A stretch of DNA of 64,000 nt from Bradyrhizobium embrapense (GTDB lineage Bacteria; Pseudomonadota; Alphaproteobacteria; Rhizobiales; Xanthobacteraceae). This document shows, one piece after another, positions 26,092-35,985 of this stretch; positions within the stretch are counted from its first letter, which is position 1, and each line of letters opens with the position of its first letter. Position numbers and translations under genes: made by a program. The notes below the pieces were generated by a model, which saw nothing but the letters and a program-made list of their open reading frames with translations, searched no databases and was not told the DNA's origin. The stretch is from the NCBI RefSeq assembly GCF_001189235.2, contig NZ_LFIP02000014.1, forward strand, positions 25,316-89,315, written 5' to 3'.

Positions 26092-27139
26092 CCTCGATCC
26101 GTCTGAGGCGCTATCGCCGGCCCGAGCATTTCGACCAGCGAGTTCAGGCGCATTGCACTCCACTTGCTCTGCACGTCCTCTAGCTCGAGGTGGGCTGGGC
26201 CGCGTCCCGACAGACCAAGCTCACGACGATGAATGCAATAAGAATGCCTGCCTCTTGCTGCCCGTTTCAAAGCTCGACCGGATCGCGGCAATCGTCGGCA
26301 AAGATGAGCAAGCGCGTTGCAATTGTCGGGCGCAGCGCTCGTTGTGCTTCTGTGCATGGCGAGTTTGCGACAATATTGGTGGGCACCGAACGGAAGGCGC
26401 CTGCTTTCACGTAGATGGCCGCGCATGCACGCAGGGTTCAGCCGGCGCGCGTATGCGCAAAGGATCAGGCAACTGGCCCGGCTTTTGCTCCACTGCTTAC
26501 CAATTGTGTGCGATCACCTACTTTGTCGGGATTGTCGCTGCAATGCAACGCCTGCTGTCGATGATGCCGCCGCATATGCTCGTTCAATTTGGCGTTCAAA
26601 CAGTTTAGAATGTGCTCAAACTGCTCCTTGACGAGCAAGAGAACCTTGAGGGCGCTGCGCGGATCGCCATTACACGCGGTGACGACCTCGTCTATGCGCC
26701 GGCTCACCGAGCATGCTGTCTCGGCCTCGGGGCACGATTACTCGCGCAAGACATAAGGTTCTCCTCGCCGGGGCACTCGCTGAAGCGGCCCGGCGGTCAG
26801 CCCCCGTCGCTATCGCTGCCGCGTCAGACGGGTGCCGCTCAAAGGCTGGTGCGGCCGGAGCGCCACTCTCCCGAGGCTTTGGAAGCCCTGCGCGCCTTTA
26901 GTTCTATAAAGCATTGTATCGCCGCTGCCGCAGCAGCAGCTTAGGGGCGTCGCCCCTCAGCGCGGCGCAAGGACAGGCCTTCGGTTTTGGCTCCCCCACG
27001 GTCCGCGGTGCCCCAAAAAAATTGTTCCAACTTCCTTCAGCCCCTACGCCTTGCACACTTCGCTACGCGCTGCGAGGCAGGGGTTATGGCGGCTTTTTGC
27101 CGCGCACAAACTCAGCCTTAAGGAGAAAAACAACAGTAC
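26092..27139 (+). other. Upstream region of the MFS gene, partly duplicated at 31.4-31.9 kb
   Basis: No intact gene. Bases of about 26200-26560 align by eye with about 31540-31900 (shared stretches include GCGAGTTTGCGACAA and TTTGTCGGGATTG). From 26890 the sequence turns to GC-rich low-complexity DNA with a (GCC/GCA)n run near 26925-26942. Confidence 0.4.
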
Positions 27140-27480
27140 CAAGACCTCCGCCGCAGCCCGTCGTGATGGTGCCGCGCGGCAAACTGAAGAAGTCGCCCAA
27201 GAATGCTCGTAAGATGCCAAATTCGAAAGGCTGAAGTCGAAGTTCTCGCCGCCAGTATCGCATCCTCGAAATGCTGCATTTTCCTGTCGTCGAACCCGAA
27301 CCCAAGGACAAACCGACCGGCTACTTTCTGGTCAATGCGGGTGAGGGACGCTGTCTCGCTCAGTTGCTTCGGGCCAAGCGCAAGGAGATCAAGAAGGACG
27401 AGCAAGCCGCATTTTTCCATCCCAACAGCGGATGCTTCTTTGCGACCATCTGGCACGACGGATTAAGCACGCCTCGAGTA
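27140..27480 (+). pseudogene. ParB/RepB-like partition protein remnant
   Basis: Consecutive frames give LKKSPKNARKMPNSK, then AEVEVLAASIASSK, then VVEPEPKDKPTGYFLVNAGE and GRCLAQLLRAKRKEIKKDEQ. This follows the ParB N-terminal nuclease-like (Spo0J/sulfiredoxin) order: NVR-x-x-HS, EVEALAASI, VVEP, GEGRRLAQLLxAKRKxIKKDE. At least one frameshift at about 27230-27270 and loss of everything after residue 100 or so make it a pseudogene. It points to plasmid or conjugative-element ancestry of this segment. Confidence 0.65.
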
Positions 27481-27571
27481 CGGCAGCATTGATGGCGGCG
27501 ATCGATGACATTTTGGAATGTTGCACTGACTTGCCAAGGACCACCCCGCACGGCCCGCAATCGAGAATAGC

Positions 27572-27672
27572 CGATACGTGATCGCGTATATTCGTCTTAT
27601 ATACGCATATGCGTATATTGACGCGATATACGGATTTGCGTATATTTATAATATATACGGATTCGCGTATAT
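27572..27672. promoter_or_regulatory. Four tandem palindromic operators upstream of hipBA, 27-bp period
   Basis: Twenty-base palindromes start at 27599 (ATATACGCATATGCGTATAT, perfect), 27626 (ATATACGGATTTGCGTATAT) and 27653 (ATATACGGATTCGCGTATAT). A weaker fourth (CGATACGTGATCGCGTATAT) starts at 27572. The step is exactly 27 bases each time. They end 17 bases before the hipB ATG. E. coli hipBA likewise has several HipB operators, so autorepression by HipB with DNA looping or cooperative binding is likely. Iterons are an alternative, given the ParB remnant next door. Confidence 0.75.
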
Positions 27673-27689
27673 CGAACGCGGAGATTCAC

Positions 27690-27944
27690 ATGACGCAGCA
27701 TATTGCTCGTACGGAAAAGCAACTCGGCGCCATTCTACGGCGGGCCCGCCGACAGGCCGGACTTACCCAGTCAGGCTTAGGAAAGCAGATCCATCTGCGT
27801 CAGGGCACCGTATCCCGATTGGAAGCGGGCGAGCCTGCCATTCAGCTCCACACCCTCATGGAGGCGCTGGCCGCGCTCAATCTTGAACTGGTGGTCCGTA
27901 CCCGCAGCAAGGCCACCTCGACTGACATCGAGGACATTTTCTGA
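27690..27944 (+). CDS. hipB: HipB-like antitoxin, XRE-type HTH
   Basis: The 84-residue protein starts MTQHIARTEKQLGAILRRAR; GGAG lies 6 bases before the ATG. Residues of about 10-65 form a Cro/CI helix-turn-helix: RRQAGLTQSGLGKQIHLRQG, then TVSRLEAGEPAIQLHTLMEA. The C-terminal tail (VVRTRSKATSTDIEDIF) would contact HipA. It should repress from the palindromic array immediately upstream and neutralise HipA. Its stop overlaps the hipA start (TGATG). Confidence 0.88.
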   Translation: MTQHIARTEKQLGAILRRARRQAGLTQSGLGKQIHLRQGTVSRLEAGEPAIQLHTLMEALAALNLELVVRTRSKATSTDIEDIF

Positions 27945-29251
27945 TGGGCCGGCCTCCAGCAAACGCGCCCCTGAATGTGTTCGTCAACGCGCGCCTGGCA
28001 GGCATGCTCCGGCGCGAGTCCAGCGGTGCGATCGATTTTCGTTACACGCCGCAATGGCTCTCCTGGGAATCGACCTTCCCAATCTCGCTATCGCTGCCCT
28101 TGCGCGAAGACCGCTATATCGGCGCACCTGTAATCGCCGCTTTTGACAACCTGTTGCCCGATAGCGAACAGATACGCAAACGAGTCGCGGAGCGGGTGGG
28201 GGCAAAAGGTACTGACGCCTACAGCATGCTCTCTGCACTCGGGCATGATTGCGTTGGTGCACTCCAGTTTCTTCCACAGCGTGTCGATCCTGCACCTGCC
28301 GGTACGATCGGCGGGAAGGCTGTCACCGACCGCGATGTCGCCGCCATCATCAAGAACCTTGCGAGCGCTCCACTTGGGATGGGGGAAGACGACGATTTCC
28401 GGATTTCCATCGCTGGTGCCCAGGAGAAGACCGCCCTGCTGCGGCGAGATGGCAAATGGTACAAGCCGACTGGTACCACAGCGACGACGCACATTCTCAA
28501 ACCGCAAATCGGTCGTTTGCCGAACGGGATCAATCTCTCGAACAGCGTCGAGAACGAATATTTCTGCCTTAAGCTGCTGGCCGCACTTGGCGTGCCAACG
28601 GCGAACGTCGAGATCGCCGATTTCGGTGGTCGCCGCACGTTGATTGTCGAACGCTTCGATAGGCGCTGGACCAATGATAAAAGGTTGCTGCGCCTTCCTC
28701 AGGAAGATTGCTGCCAGGCTCTATCCGTACCCACCACCCAGAAATATCAATCGGATGGCGGCCCCGGCGTGAAAGACATCCTGCAACTGCTCAAGGGTAG
28801 CGATGAACCGACCGAAGACATCGCGACATTTTTGCGGGCCAGCATCGTGTTCTGGCTCATCGGCGCAACCGACGGACACGCCAAGAATTTTAGCCTATTC
28901 CTGAGCCCCGGTGGGCGCTTCCGACTCACGCCGCTTTATGACGTCTTGAGCGCGCAACCAAGCCTCGACGCCGGACAAATTCAGCGCAAAGCTTTTAAAC
29001 TTGCAATGTCGGTCGGCAAAAATCGCCACTATGGAATGACTGATATTTTGCCGCGTCATTTCCTACAGACCGCCGAAATCTCCGGTGTTGGGCCGGCCGT
29101 AGTCCACGCAATCTTTGAGGATCTCGTCGAAAACTTCGAGGCCGCCTTTGCGAGAGTGGTAAAGGGCCTTCCGAAGGGCTTTCCCAAAAAATTGGCAGAC
29201 TCGATAAGAGTCGCCGCTATTCGCCGCATCAGTCTTATAAACGACCGTTGA
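27944..29251 (+). CDS. hipA: HipA-like serine/threonine kinase toxin
   Basis: The 435-residue HipA family kinase includes the N-terminal subdomain (NAPLNVFVNARLAGMLRRES, then SLPLREDRYIGAPVIAAFDN). It has the HipA signature SIAGAQEKTALL with HILKPQIGRLPNG supplying the ATP-binding lysine region, EYFCLKLLAALGVPTANVEI, and the catalytic loop ATDGHAKNFSLF with the downstream YDVLS metal-binding aspartate. Such kinases phosphorylate aminoacyl-tRNA synthetases (GltX for E. coli HipA) and cause dormancy. The gene looks complete and is translated with HipB by stop/start overlap. Confidence 0.9.
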   Translation: MGRPPANAPLNVFVNARLAGMLRRESSGAIDFRYTPQWLSWESTFPISLSLPLREDRYIGAPVIAAFDNLLPDSEQIRKRVAERVGAKGTDAYSMLSALGHDCVGALQFLPQRVDPAPAGTIGGKAVTDRDVAAIIKNLASAPLGMGEDDDFRISIAGAQEKTALLRRDGKWYKPTGTTATTHILKPQIGRLPNGINLSNSVENEYFCLKLLAALGVPTANVEIADFGGRRTLIVERFDRRWTNDKRLLRLPQEDCCQALSVPTTQKYQSDGGPGVKDILQLLKGSDEPTEDIATFLRASIVFWLIGATDGHAKNFSLFLSPGGRFRLTPLYDVLSAQPSLDAGQIQRKAFKLAMSVGKNRHYGMTDILPRHFLQTAEISGVGPAVVHAIFEDLVENFEAAFARVVKGLPKGFPKKLADSIRVAAIRRISLINDR

Positions 29252-29562
29252 CACTTTCAGCCTAAGGGGTTGCGTGCGAACCGGCCAGCGCTGGCGGCAC
29301 CAACACCGGTACCGGCAGGATGAGGATCGTCGGCGTGGGTATCAATGTCGACAGCGCGATCATCGCGCCCATGATCGCCGTCGGCGGCGCCGGCGCCAGA
29401 ATTGCCGGAACGCGATGATCGGCGCGCCGATGATGATCATGGTTATCAGCAACGCCAGCCCTGCGCGCTCCAGGGAGTTCCCGCTATAATGGCCCGATCG
29501 CTCCAGAGGAGCTCGATTCGGGCCGCACTTGAGATATTCAACGAACGGGCTGAGTCTCGCTA
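29252..29562 (-). other. Possible membrane-protein remnant, unassigned
   Basis: The minus strand gives LALLITMIIIGAPIIAF in one frame and IMGAMIALSTLIPTPTILIL in another, suggesting a frameshifted piece of a membrane protein between about 29290 and 29490. Family not recognised. Confidence 0.25.
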
Positions 29563-30123
29563 TTACGGGCTCGGTTTCCGAACATCCAGGCCGACTTGCA
29601 AGCTGAAGGCGACATCTCCGATCACATCGCAGACCAGCCTAAGGCCGCGAACAGGCTGAGAGCAAACGACGTAAGCGTCGAATAGGTAGCTGCGATGCAG
29701 CAGGCTATACTTCCTCAATCTGTAAACATCGCCGAGCTTGACGTTAGTTTCCTCGAACGTTCATCGCAGTTTGTCCATCAATTCCATGTCCACAACCTCC
29801 GCTGTTCAGCGTTCGGGGACTGCGGTGAGCACTAACGTCGAGGCCTGGCTCGGTTTGGCGAATGCGATCCAGATTCGCTGCTCTGGCCCGTCCGCCGAGA
29901 TATTGTCTGCCGTCACGGCGACAACAGTAAAGGAGTTGCCAAAGGACTCTGCCATGCTCGTGCAAGACAATGGCGGACGGCTTTGTTCTATTGGAAGCGC
30001 CGGTCGCGTTGGGAACAGCAGCACTGAACCGAGTCCAGTACGACGCGCATCTCGGCAAGGGCTTCTTCGAGCGAGATGCCCGGCTATCGAGGCAGGCGAG
30101 ATCGAAGGCGCGCTCACGCGCAT
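29563..30123 (-). pseudogene. Unrecognised gene with two in-frame TGA codons
   Basis: One minus-strand frame runs from about 30123 to a TAA at 29563 with natural protein throughout: MAESFGNSFTVVAVTADNIS, EQRIWIAFAKPSQASTLVLT, AVPER-stop-TAEVVDMELMDKLR-stop-TFEETNVKLGDVYRLRKY, then RGLRLVCDVIGDVAFSLQVG. The two interruptions are both TGA, each one base from CGA (Arg). The first 40 residues look less natural and may be out of frame. It looks like a gene decaying by point mutation rather than by frameshift. I do not recognise the family. Confidence 0.45.
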
Positions 30124-30984
30124 GTGAGCGCCGTCGGCCGTCTTGCTTTCGTCATCAGCATATAGAATGTGTGAGACCCAGGAGGGCAGCCGCCAGTGAT
30201 CGCGGGGACCGGCGGGCTCATGGAGCCGCTCAATTGCGGTTCGCTTTACATTGATGTCTTGGAGAGATGGTAACTTCCTGTCGTGCTCTGGGCGAGCATA
30301 ACTTGGGAGCGATCAATCGTTCACTGCTGTCCATAGACGCGCTCCGACGACACCAGATCGACATTCTATGGCTTTCGTTGTCGAAACTAGTTCGGATGTT
30401 GTTAGAGCAATTTTGCGATATCAGTCGGGTGCGGTGGTTCGGGCGATTGCCCTGGATCGCGCCAATGTCGGCGGATACGGTGCAAGCCGCCTTCAAAGCA
30501 TCCTTCTGGCGGGATGTTTCCAAGCCATGAGACGCAGTGCGCATCGTGGAAGGCGCCGGCTCGCATGTAGGCCCAAAAGAGCGGCTCGGCTGAACGAGAG
30601 CTTCGCCCCGGCGTGACGCGTCCGTGCGTCGGAGGATCAACAGGAATTATTCAAATGGCAAGCGTCCGCGGCCGGCTTTTTGGGAAGATGTAGCCCCACA
30701 GATGCTCTGGGAGACGTAGAGAGGTCGTCAAAGTCACAGACTGTTGAGTTCAGAGTGGAGACTGGGGCGGGGACATGTCATGCGAGTCACAATGGACTAT
30801 CCCGCTCCTGTACGATCCTGGGCAAGCGATATTTTTGGGCGCGTTCGACCCAGATTGCGTATGGCACGATCTGGCGCAGGTCTGGCAGACGGCCCAGGTC
30901 GGCGAGCAAGCGGTCGCGCAGATGATAAGCATGCCGGCCAAGGCGCTAGCCCAGCGCTACGAGAGCCTGGGCATGACCGCGCGC
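30124..30984 (+). other. Stretch without a recognisable gene
   Basis: Short frames only. No repeat or promoter that I can support. Confidence 0.25.
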
Positions 30985-31401
30985 TTCGGCCGGGGCCGCT
31001 TCAATCAGATAGGCGGTTGTCGGACCAACCTCACCGCCCAGCGCGAAGCCCTGCATTAAACGCGCGAAATGACCAGCAGCTGAGCGGCAATTCCTATTGT
31101 CTCGTACGAGGGCGTAGGTGCACACGAGGACGGCGACCCTCATCAAGGTGAAGCTGGCGCTCATCGCGGATCTGCGGCCGGCCCGATCCGAGTACGAGCC
31201 GAGCAGGATGGCCCCGATCGGCGGGTCGCCTGCCGGGAAGAATGCATGACCGATCTGGATGGCGAAAAAGCTAAAGGTTCCGAAGTCGTAGAACTCGAGA
31301 ATATTGCCGATGGTTGCTCCCCACACGGCGCGGCCGGTCAAGCGTTCGTCTGCCGGAAAGAGGACGGGTTCCGGCTTCTCCCCAGTAGACTGCCTAGCCA
31401 T
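30985..31401 (-). pseudogene. MHS-family MFS transporter remnant (copy 2)
   Basis: The N-terminal part of a relative of the intact gene at 24760-26091 starts MARQSTGEKPEPVLFPADER and continues ATIGNILEFYDFGTFSFFAI. About 20 codons are missing where the intact gene has FASLMLSLATFGAGF. The next segment PIGAILLGSYSDRAGRRSAM is present, then a frameshifted stretch, then MQGFALGGEVGPTTAYLIEA. Homology stops near 30985. Two internal lesions plus loss of the last two thirds make it non-functional. Confidence 0.82.
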
Positions 31402-32311
31402 CCTCGATCCGTCTGGAGTTCAATCGCCGGCCGAGCATTTCGACCAGTCAGGTCGCGCACGCTGCATTTCAGTTGCCCAACGCGTCGTCTAGCTTGAGGT
31501 GGCCGGGCTTACGTGCCGGTGCTCTACATCTGCCTGACGCATGCCAGGGCGAAGTTCACGACGATGAGTGCAACAAAAATGCCTGCCTTTTGCGCCCCAT
31601 TCAAGCCTTGAACCGATCACGGCGATCGCCAGCAAAGATGAACGGGGCGCGCTGCAATTGTCGGGCGGGGCAGTCGTTTTTCTCCTGTGCAATGGCGAGT
31701 TTGCGACAACATTGGCGGGCGACGAACAGGCATCGCGCGTTTTCACGCAGAAGGGCCTCCGCATGGCGTTGCTGCGTTCATCTGTTTGCGCACAGCGAAG
31801 GCATCAGGCGATTTGGCCCGACTTTTGCTCCGCTGCTTGTTAGTTGCGTGCAGTCGCCTGCTTTGTCGGGATTGGCGCGGCAGAATGCAGGATCTGTCTG
31901 CGATCAAAAGACAATAGGAGCTCGCATTGTTAACGGGGACCATGAAAACGCTCGACATCGGCCACGGCCGCGAAGCATCGGGCGGTCATCTTCGCTCAGG
32001 CTACCGCGGCTCGGCGGATCGCAAATGGCAAGCGTGAGGTGCCGGAGCTTGAGCTTGAGGAAGTTGAAATCAAAGTCACCAGCAATGAGGGACGTGCTTG
32101 TGAGTTGACTTGACTTCATCAAGGCGGACCTCCCTCCAGAGAACTAGCCTTTCTTTCGAATTGAAGTTCTACCGTCAGACTCGGGCTAAGAAGGCGCGAG
32201 GCCGATGTCCGATCAATGACGGCTGCGCTTCGCTGGCGCATCTGCGTGAACGCGCGCCAAGTTGGATGACGAAGCACGCCAGCAATCAAGACCTCAAACA
32301 GAATCTGTAGT
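31402..32311 (+). other. Upstream region of MFS copy 2, then leader of the autotransporter
   Basis: Bases of about 31540-31900 are the diverged duplicate of 26200-26560. From 31940 to 32311 I see no gene. A promoter for the autotransporter should lie here, but no tts box, nod box or sigma-54 motif was found. Confidence 0.35.
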
Positions 32312-35300
32312 ATGAAGAAGACAATTACGACTATCGTGCTTGCGGCTAGTGCCTTGCTGGATTCGCCCAGTAGAGCGGTTGAAACCTACGACGTCATGGA
32401 CCCGAATGGAATGCCCTTCATGCGGGCGCGGATATTTGGTCCCGGCGATGGCGCTTACGCGCAAGGTGATACGCGTTCAACGCGGAGCTTGCCACAATCA
32501 GAAATAGATCATTCACTGGCGGCGATTCGGTATTGGGCGGAAATCATCAAGGTTATTCCGGGGCAATTGCCGGCCATTGTCAACATCGGTGGGAATAGCA
32601 AGCGCAACGCATCTGCCTATAGTGATACGTCTCCTAGTGGCGTCACCAAGGTTCAGGCGGCACTCACGGGGCAGGAGCCGGGCGAGCTGCAATACGGCGC
32701 ACACGGCGTGGTTACAATCGGCCAGATGGGGTTTTCGTCCGAAGCATACATTCCTTCGCAATTGCCAAGGACTCCAGAGATTGGTCGTACACCCGTTGTG
32801 ATCCACGAGTTCGGCCATGGGCTCGGTATGCTGAGCACTATCAGCCATGACGGATATCCCGACGGGCCGCTATCAGCGCATTTCCCTGAAAAGTTAAACG
32901 CCTGGACGGAGCATTTGCACGACGACAACGGCAAACAAGCCAAGCCTGGACAGACGATCTATTGCTCGCTGTGCGTGAACCCGCCAGCTGAGGACGTTTT
33001 CGACCTGCGCCACGATCGGGGCTATTTTGCCGGGAAGCATGTGGGTGAAGTGCTGGCCGGTGCCATGCCAGGTATTCCGGTTCGAGTGATGACTGAGGAC
33101 GGCCGGCTGGATGTCCCCTTTGTCTCGCATAGCGAACTGAAGAACAGTTTGATGAGCCATCAGCAATACCGGAACTACACCGCCCTAATGGAAGCGGAGA
33201 TCGCCGCATTTCAAGATATAGGTTACAGTATCGATCGGCGCAATCTGTTCGGGTACTCCATCTACGGAAACGGCCAGTATCTGGTCAACGACAATCCCTT
33301 CTTCGCTCGGAATGCTGACGGTACCGCCTATCTGCCAAATACGTACAATATGGCTTCGCGCGGACTGGGATTGCACGTCTATGGCAGCGGCAACGCTGTG
33401 GTCCAGCGCGCCGACCTGCTTTCGAAAGGAGCAGGTGGCGCCGGCATCCGCGTCGACGGCGAAAACAATCAGATCATAATTCCGCCTGGGACCCGCGTTT
33501 ACGCCGACGGCGCCTATGGGCACGGCGTCATGTTCGCCTATGGCAAGGATCACACGCTGACTCAGCGCGGGGACGTACAAGCTCTCGGAGAGCATGGCAT
33601 CGCGACAAGGTTCGATTTTGGTAACAATACGATGGGCAATGACGATGAATATCGTGGTTCGTATGTTCGCACGATTGGCACCAAACCGGCCCCGATGCTG
33701 AGCGAAATCGACGGTCCGCTCGTCAGCAAGTTCGATCTGACCGGGCGCCTGGCTGGCAATCATGCAGCGATGTACATGTCGAACAGTGGTTACGTCGGCG
33801 AGATCAATGTGATGCGTGGCGCAATGCTGTCGGGGCACATCCTGTCTGACTACAACCAGGTTGACGAGAATGGTGCTCCGCGTTTGACCAAATTGACGTT
33901 CGGGTTGAAGCCTGATGCGAACGGTCACTCAACGCAGGAGCCCGACGCAAATTTTGCAACCCGCTACGACGGTAATATCGTCGGACGTAACAATCTTTCG
34001 CTGCAGTTCGGAGGTGGTGCCACGACGTTAACTGGCAATCACGAGGTGTATGACGCAAGTGTCGCGCAAGCTGCAACCCTGTCCGGTAACGGCAGTTATC
34101 GGCTCAATGCTGGTGGTCGCTTCACCAACAGCGGTGGTGTCGCGCCCTTCATCGGCGGCCTTGACAACAGCATCAAGGTGTATGGCGACTATCTGCAAAC
34201 CTCGACCGGTCGCTTGCAGGTCGCCGTAAACGATGCTGGCGCGTTCAGCCATCTTGTGGTGAATGGCAATGCGACGCTCGATGGTACGCTGACGATCACC
34301 CCGCAGCGTGGCTGGTATGGTAACGGCTTTAACGTCTCCTCCGATCAGTGGCTGAATGCAACAAATCTCACAGGCTCGTTCGCGAACGTGACGACAGCCC
34401 TGCAATCACCCACCTTGCTGGCGAGTGCCACGGCTCAAGGTGATAACACCTACGCCTTGACACTCTCCCGCCCATCCGATGCCTATTCGCGTTATGGGGC
34501 CGACGCCAACAGCCGCCAGGTTGGCGCGGCGCTCGATCGAGTAGCTGGCAACGCGACTACAGGGCTGCACCCACTCGTCGCGGCGCTCGACTTTTCCGCG
34601 CCGGACGGCGCGGCAGTGACATCTGGGCTGCGTCAGCTTTCGCCGTCCATCTATGCGTCGGAGCAGGGCAGACGTGTCAACGACAGTTTCTACGCGCGTT
34701 CGGCAGTCTACAACCGTCTCGAACAGGCGTTTGGCGGCGCGCCAACCTCGGCGATGGCGGTGATGGGTTATGGTCCTGAGCAGAGGAGGTCGCGCGATTC
34801 TGCCTCTGCAACCGGCCTGGTCGGCCCGGCTTCTTCTGGCCCGCCCTCCTATGACCTGCAGGGGTATGCAGCGTGGGCTTCTGCCTTTGGCGGATGGACC
34901 ACCCAATCGGGCGACAGCAATGGGGCGAGCACCAGATCCACCATTAGCGGCCTCATGACCGGGATCGACACGCCGATATTTGATGATTGGCGCGTCGGTG
35001 TCCTTGCGGGCTATAGCCGTTCCACTTTCAAGGTTGGCGCTGCTTCCTCGTCAGGCCGCAGCAACAATTACACGTTCGGGACCTATGCCGGCACCGAGTG
35101 GACCGTGCCGGAAGGAGCCATCGCTTTCCGCTCAGGCCTTGCCTATACGTGGCACGATCTCGAGATGAGCCGCAACGTTCGGTTCCCAGGCTTCAACGAC
35201 AACTTGATCTCGGATTACGATGCCGGCACTTTCCAGATCTTTGGAGAACTGGGTTACAAAATCCATCTTGGCAAGTCTTCCGTCATCGAGCCCTATGCCA

Positions 35301-35704
35301 ATCTCGCCCATCTTCGAGTCGCGACCGATGGAATTTTCGAAAGGGGATTCAACGGGGCGGCGCTTAGTGTTCACGCTAACACGATGGATACGACGCTCTC
35401 CACTCTCGGCGCCTACGCGACCACGCGCTTTCGAGTTGGCGAGATCGCCACGACTGCGCGAGCCGATATTGGCTGGCGTCATGCCATTGGCGACCTTTTT
35501 CCGCTGTCGACAGCTAGCTTTGCTGCTGGATCCAGCCCTTTTGCAGCTTCAGGCCTATCCATTGGAAAGGACGTGGCACTCGTCGAATCCGGTTTGGACT
35601 TCCAGCTTTCGAGCAACAGCACACTTGGCATCGCCTACCAGGGTCAGTTCGGTTCAGGCATTACCCAGAACGGACTGAATGCCACCTTCAATGTGAAGTT
35701 CTGA
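32312..35704 (+). CDS. Autotransporter (type Va) with metalloprotease-like passenger
   Basis: The 1130-residue protein starts with a signal peptide (MKKTITTIVLAASALLDSPS, cleavage near SRA-VE). The passenger has HEFGHGLGML at 165-174, the HExxHxxG start of a zincin site, but Ser at the position of the usual third histidine (H179 follows four residues later). A long beta-helix-like region rich in G/N/D repeats follows (GENNQIIIPPGTRVYADGAY, RYDGNIVGRNNLSLQFGGGA). From about residue 850 a beta-barrel domain (AAWASAFGGWTTQSGDSNGA) runs to a terminal phenylalanine (NATFNVKF), as outer-membrane barrels require. The passenger would reach the cell surface and could cleave host or bacterial proteins. 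A related barrel fragment lies at 56566-56784. Confidence 0.87.
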   Translation: MKKTITTIVLAASALLDSPSRAVETYDVMDPNGMPFMRARIFGPGDGAYAQGDTRSTRSLPQSEIDHSLAAIRYWAEIIKVIPGQLPAIVNIGGNSKRNASAYSDTSPSGVTKVQAALTGQEPGELQYGAHGVVTIGQMGFSSEAYIPSQLPRTPEIGRTPVVIHEFGHGLGMLSTISHDGYPDGPLSAHFPEKLNAWTEHLHDDNGKQAKPGQTIYCSLCVNPPAEDVFDLRHDRGYFAGKHVGEVLAGAMPGIPVRVMTEDGRLDVPFVSHSELKNSLMSHQQYRNYTALMEAEIAAFQDIGYSIDRRNLFGYSIYGNGQYLVNDNPFFARNADGTAYLPNTYNMASRGLGLHVYGSGNAVVQRADLLSKGAGGAGIRVDGENNQIIIPPGTRVYADGAYGHGVMFAYGKDHTLTQRGDVQALGEHGIATRFDFGNNTMGNDDEYRGSYVRTIGTKPAPMLSEIDGPLVSKFDLTGRLAGNHAAMYMSNSGYVGEINVMRGAMLSGHILSDYNQVDENGAPRLTKLTFGLKPDANGHSTQEPDANFATRYDGNIVGRNNLSLQFGGGATTLTGNHEVYDASVAQAATLSGNGSYRLNAGGRFTNSGGVAPFIGGLDNSIKVYGDYLQTSTGRLQVAVNDAGAFSHLVVNGNATLDGTLTITPQRGWYGNGFNVSSDQWLNATNLTGSFANVTTALQSPTLLASATAQGDNTYALTLSRPSDAYSRYGADANSRQVGAALDRVAGNATTGLHPLVAALDFSAPDGAAVTSGLRQLSPSIYASEQGRRVNDSFYARSAVYNRLEQAFGGAPTSAMAVMGYGPEQRRSRDSASATGLVGPASSGPPSYDLQGYAAWASAFGGWTTQSGDSNGASTRSTISGLMTGIDTPIFDDWRVGVLAGYSRSTFKVGAASSSGRSNNYTFGTYAGTEWTVPEGAIAFRSGLAYTWHDLEMSRNVRFPGFNDNLISDYDAGTFQIFGELGYKIHLGKSSVIEPYANLAHLRVATDGIFERGFNGAALSVHANTMDTTLSTLGAYATTRFRVGEIATTARADIGWRHAIGDLFPLSTASFAAGSSPFAASGLSIGKDVALVESGLDFQLSSNSTLGIAYQGQFGSGITQNGLNATFNVKF

Positions 35705-35905
35705 TACGCACAAAATGCATTTCGGCCCGCGTGCTGCACAGCAATGAGATCACGTTATTTCAATCCAGGTTTCCTCGACAAGAGGGGGACGCTTACGATC
35801 GAAGCTGGCCTGCCTGAACGCCGGTGCTGACGTCCGCACGGGATGTCGGAGCGAATCTCTTGAGGGCAAGCAGCATGTTTATCAACGCTGACTGCGGATG
35901 CCGAG

Positions 35906-35985
35906 GATCTCGCCCGAGTGTACCGATTTGATCTCGCCCAGGATTCCGAGATGATCTCGCCCACCAATTCGATTTGATGTCGCCC
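35906..35985. repeat. Four GATCTCGCCC repeats, probable IS21-family end
   Basis: GATCTCGCCC occurs at 35906, 35930 and 35953, and GATGTCGCCC at 35976, a step of 23-24 bases, with GATTTGAT shared by two of them. Several short repeats at one terminus are typical of IS21-family elements, whose transposase binds them. No istA or istB frame is next to them, so only the end of an element would remain. An operator array is an alternative. Confidence 0.5.

Noticed and set aside
27572..27672. CRISPR-like array before hipB
   Set aside because: The repeats are palindromic, only 20 bases long with 7-base gaps and no unique spacers; operators explain them.
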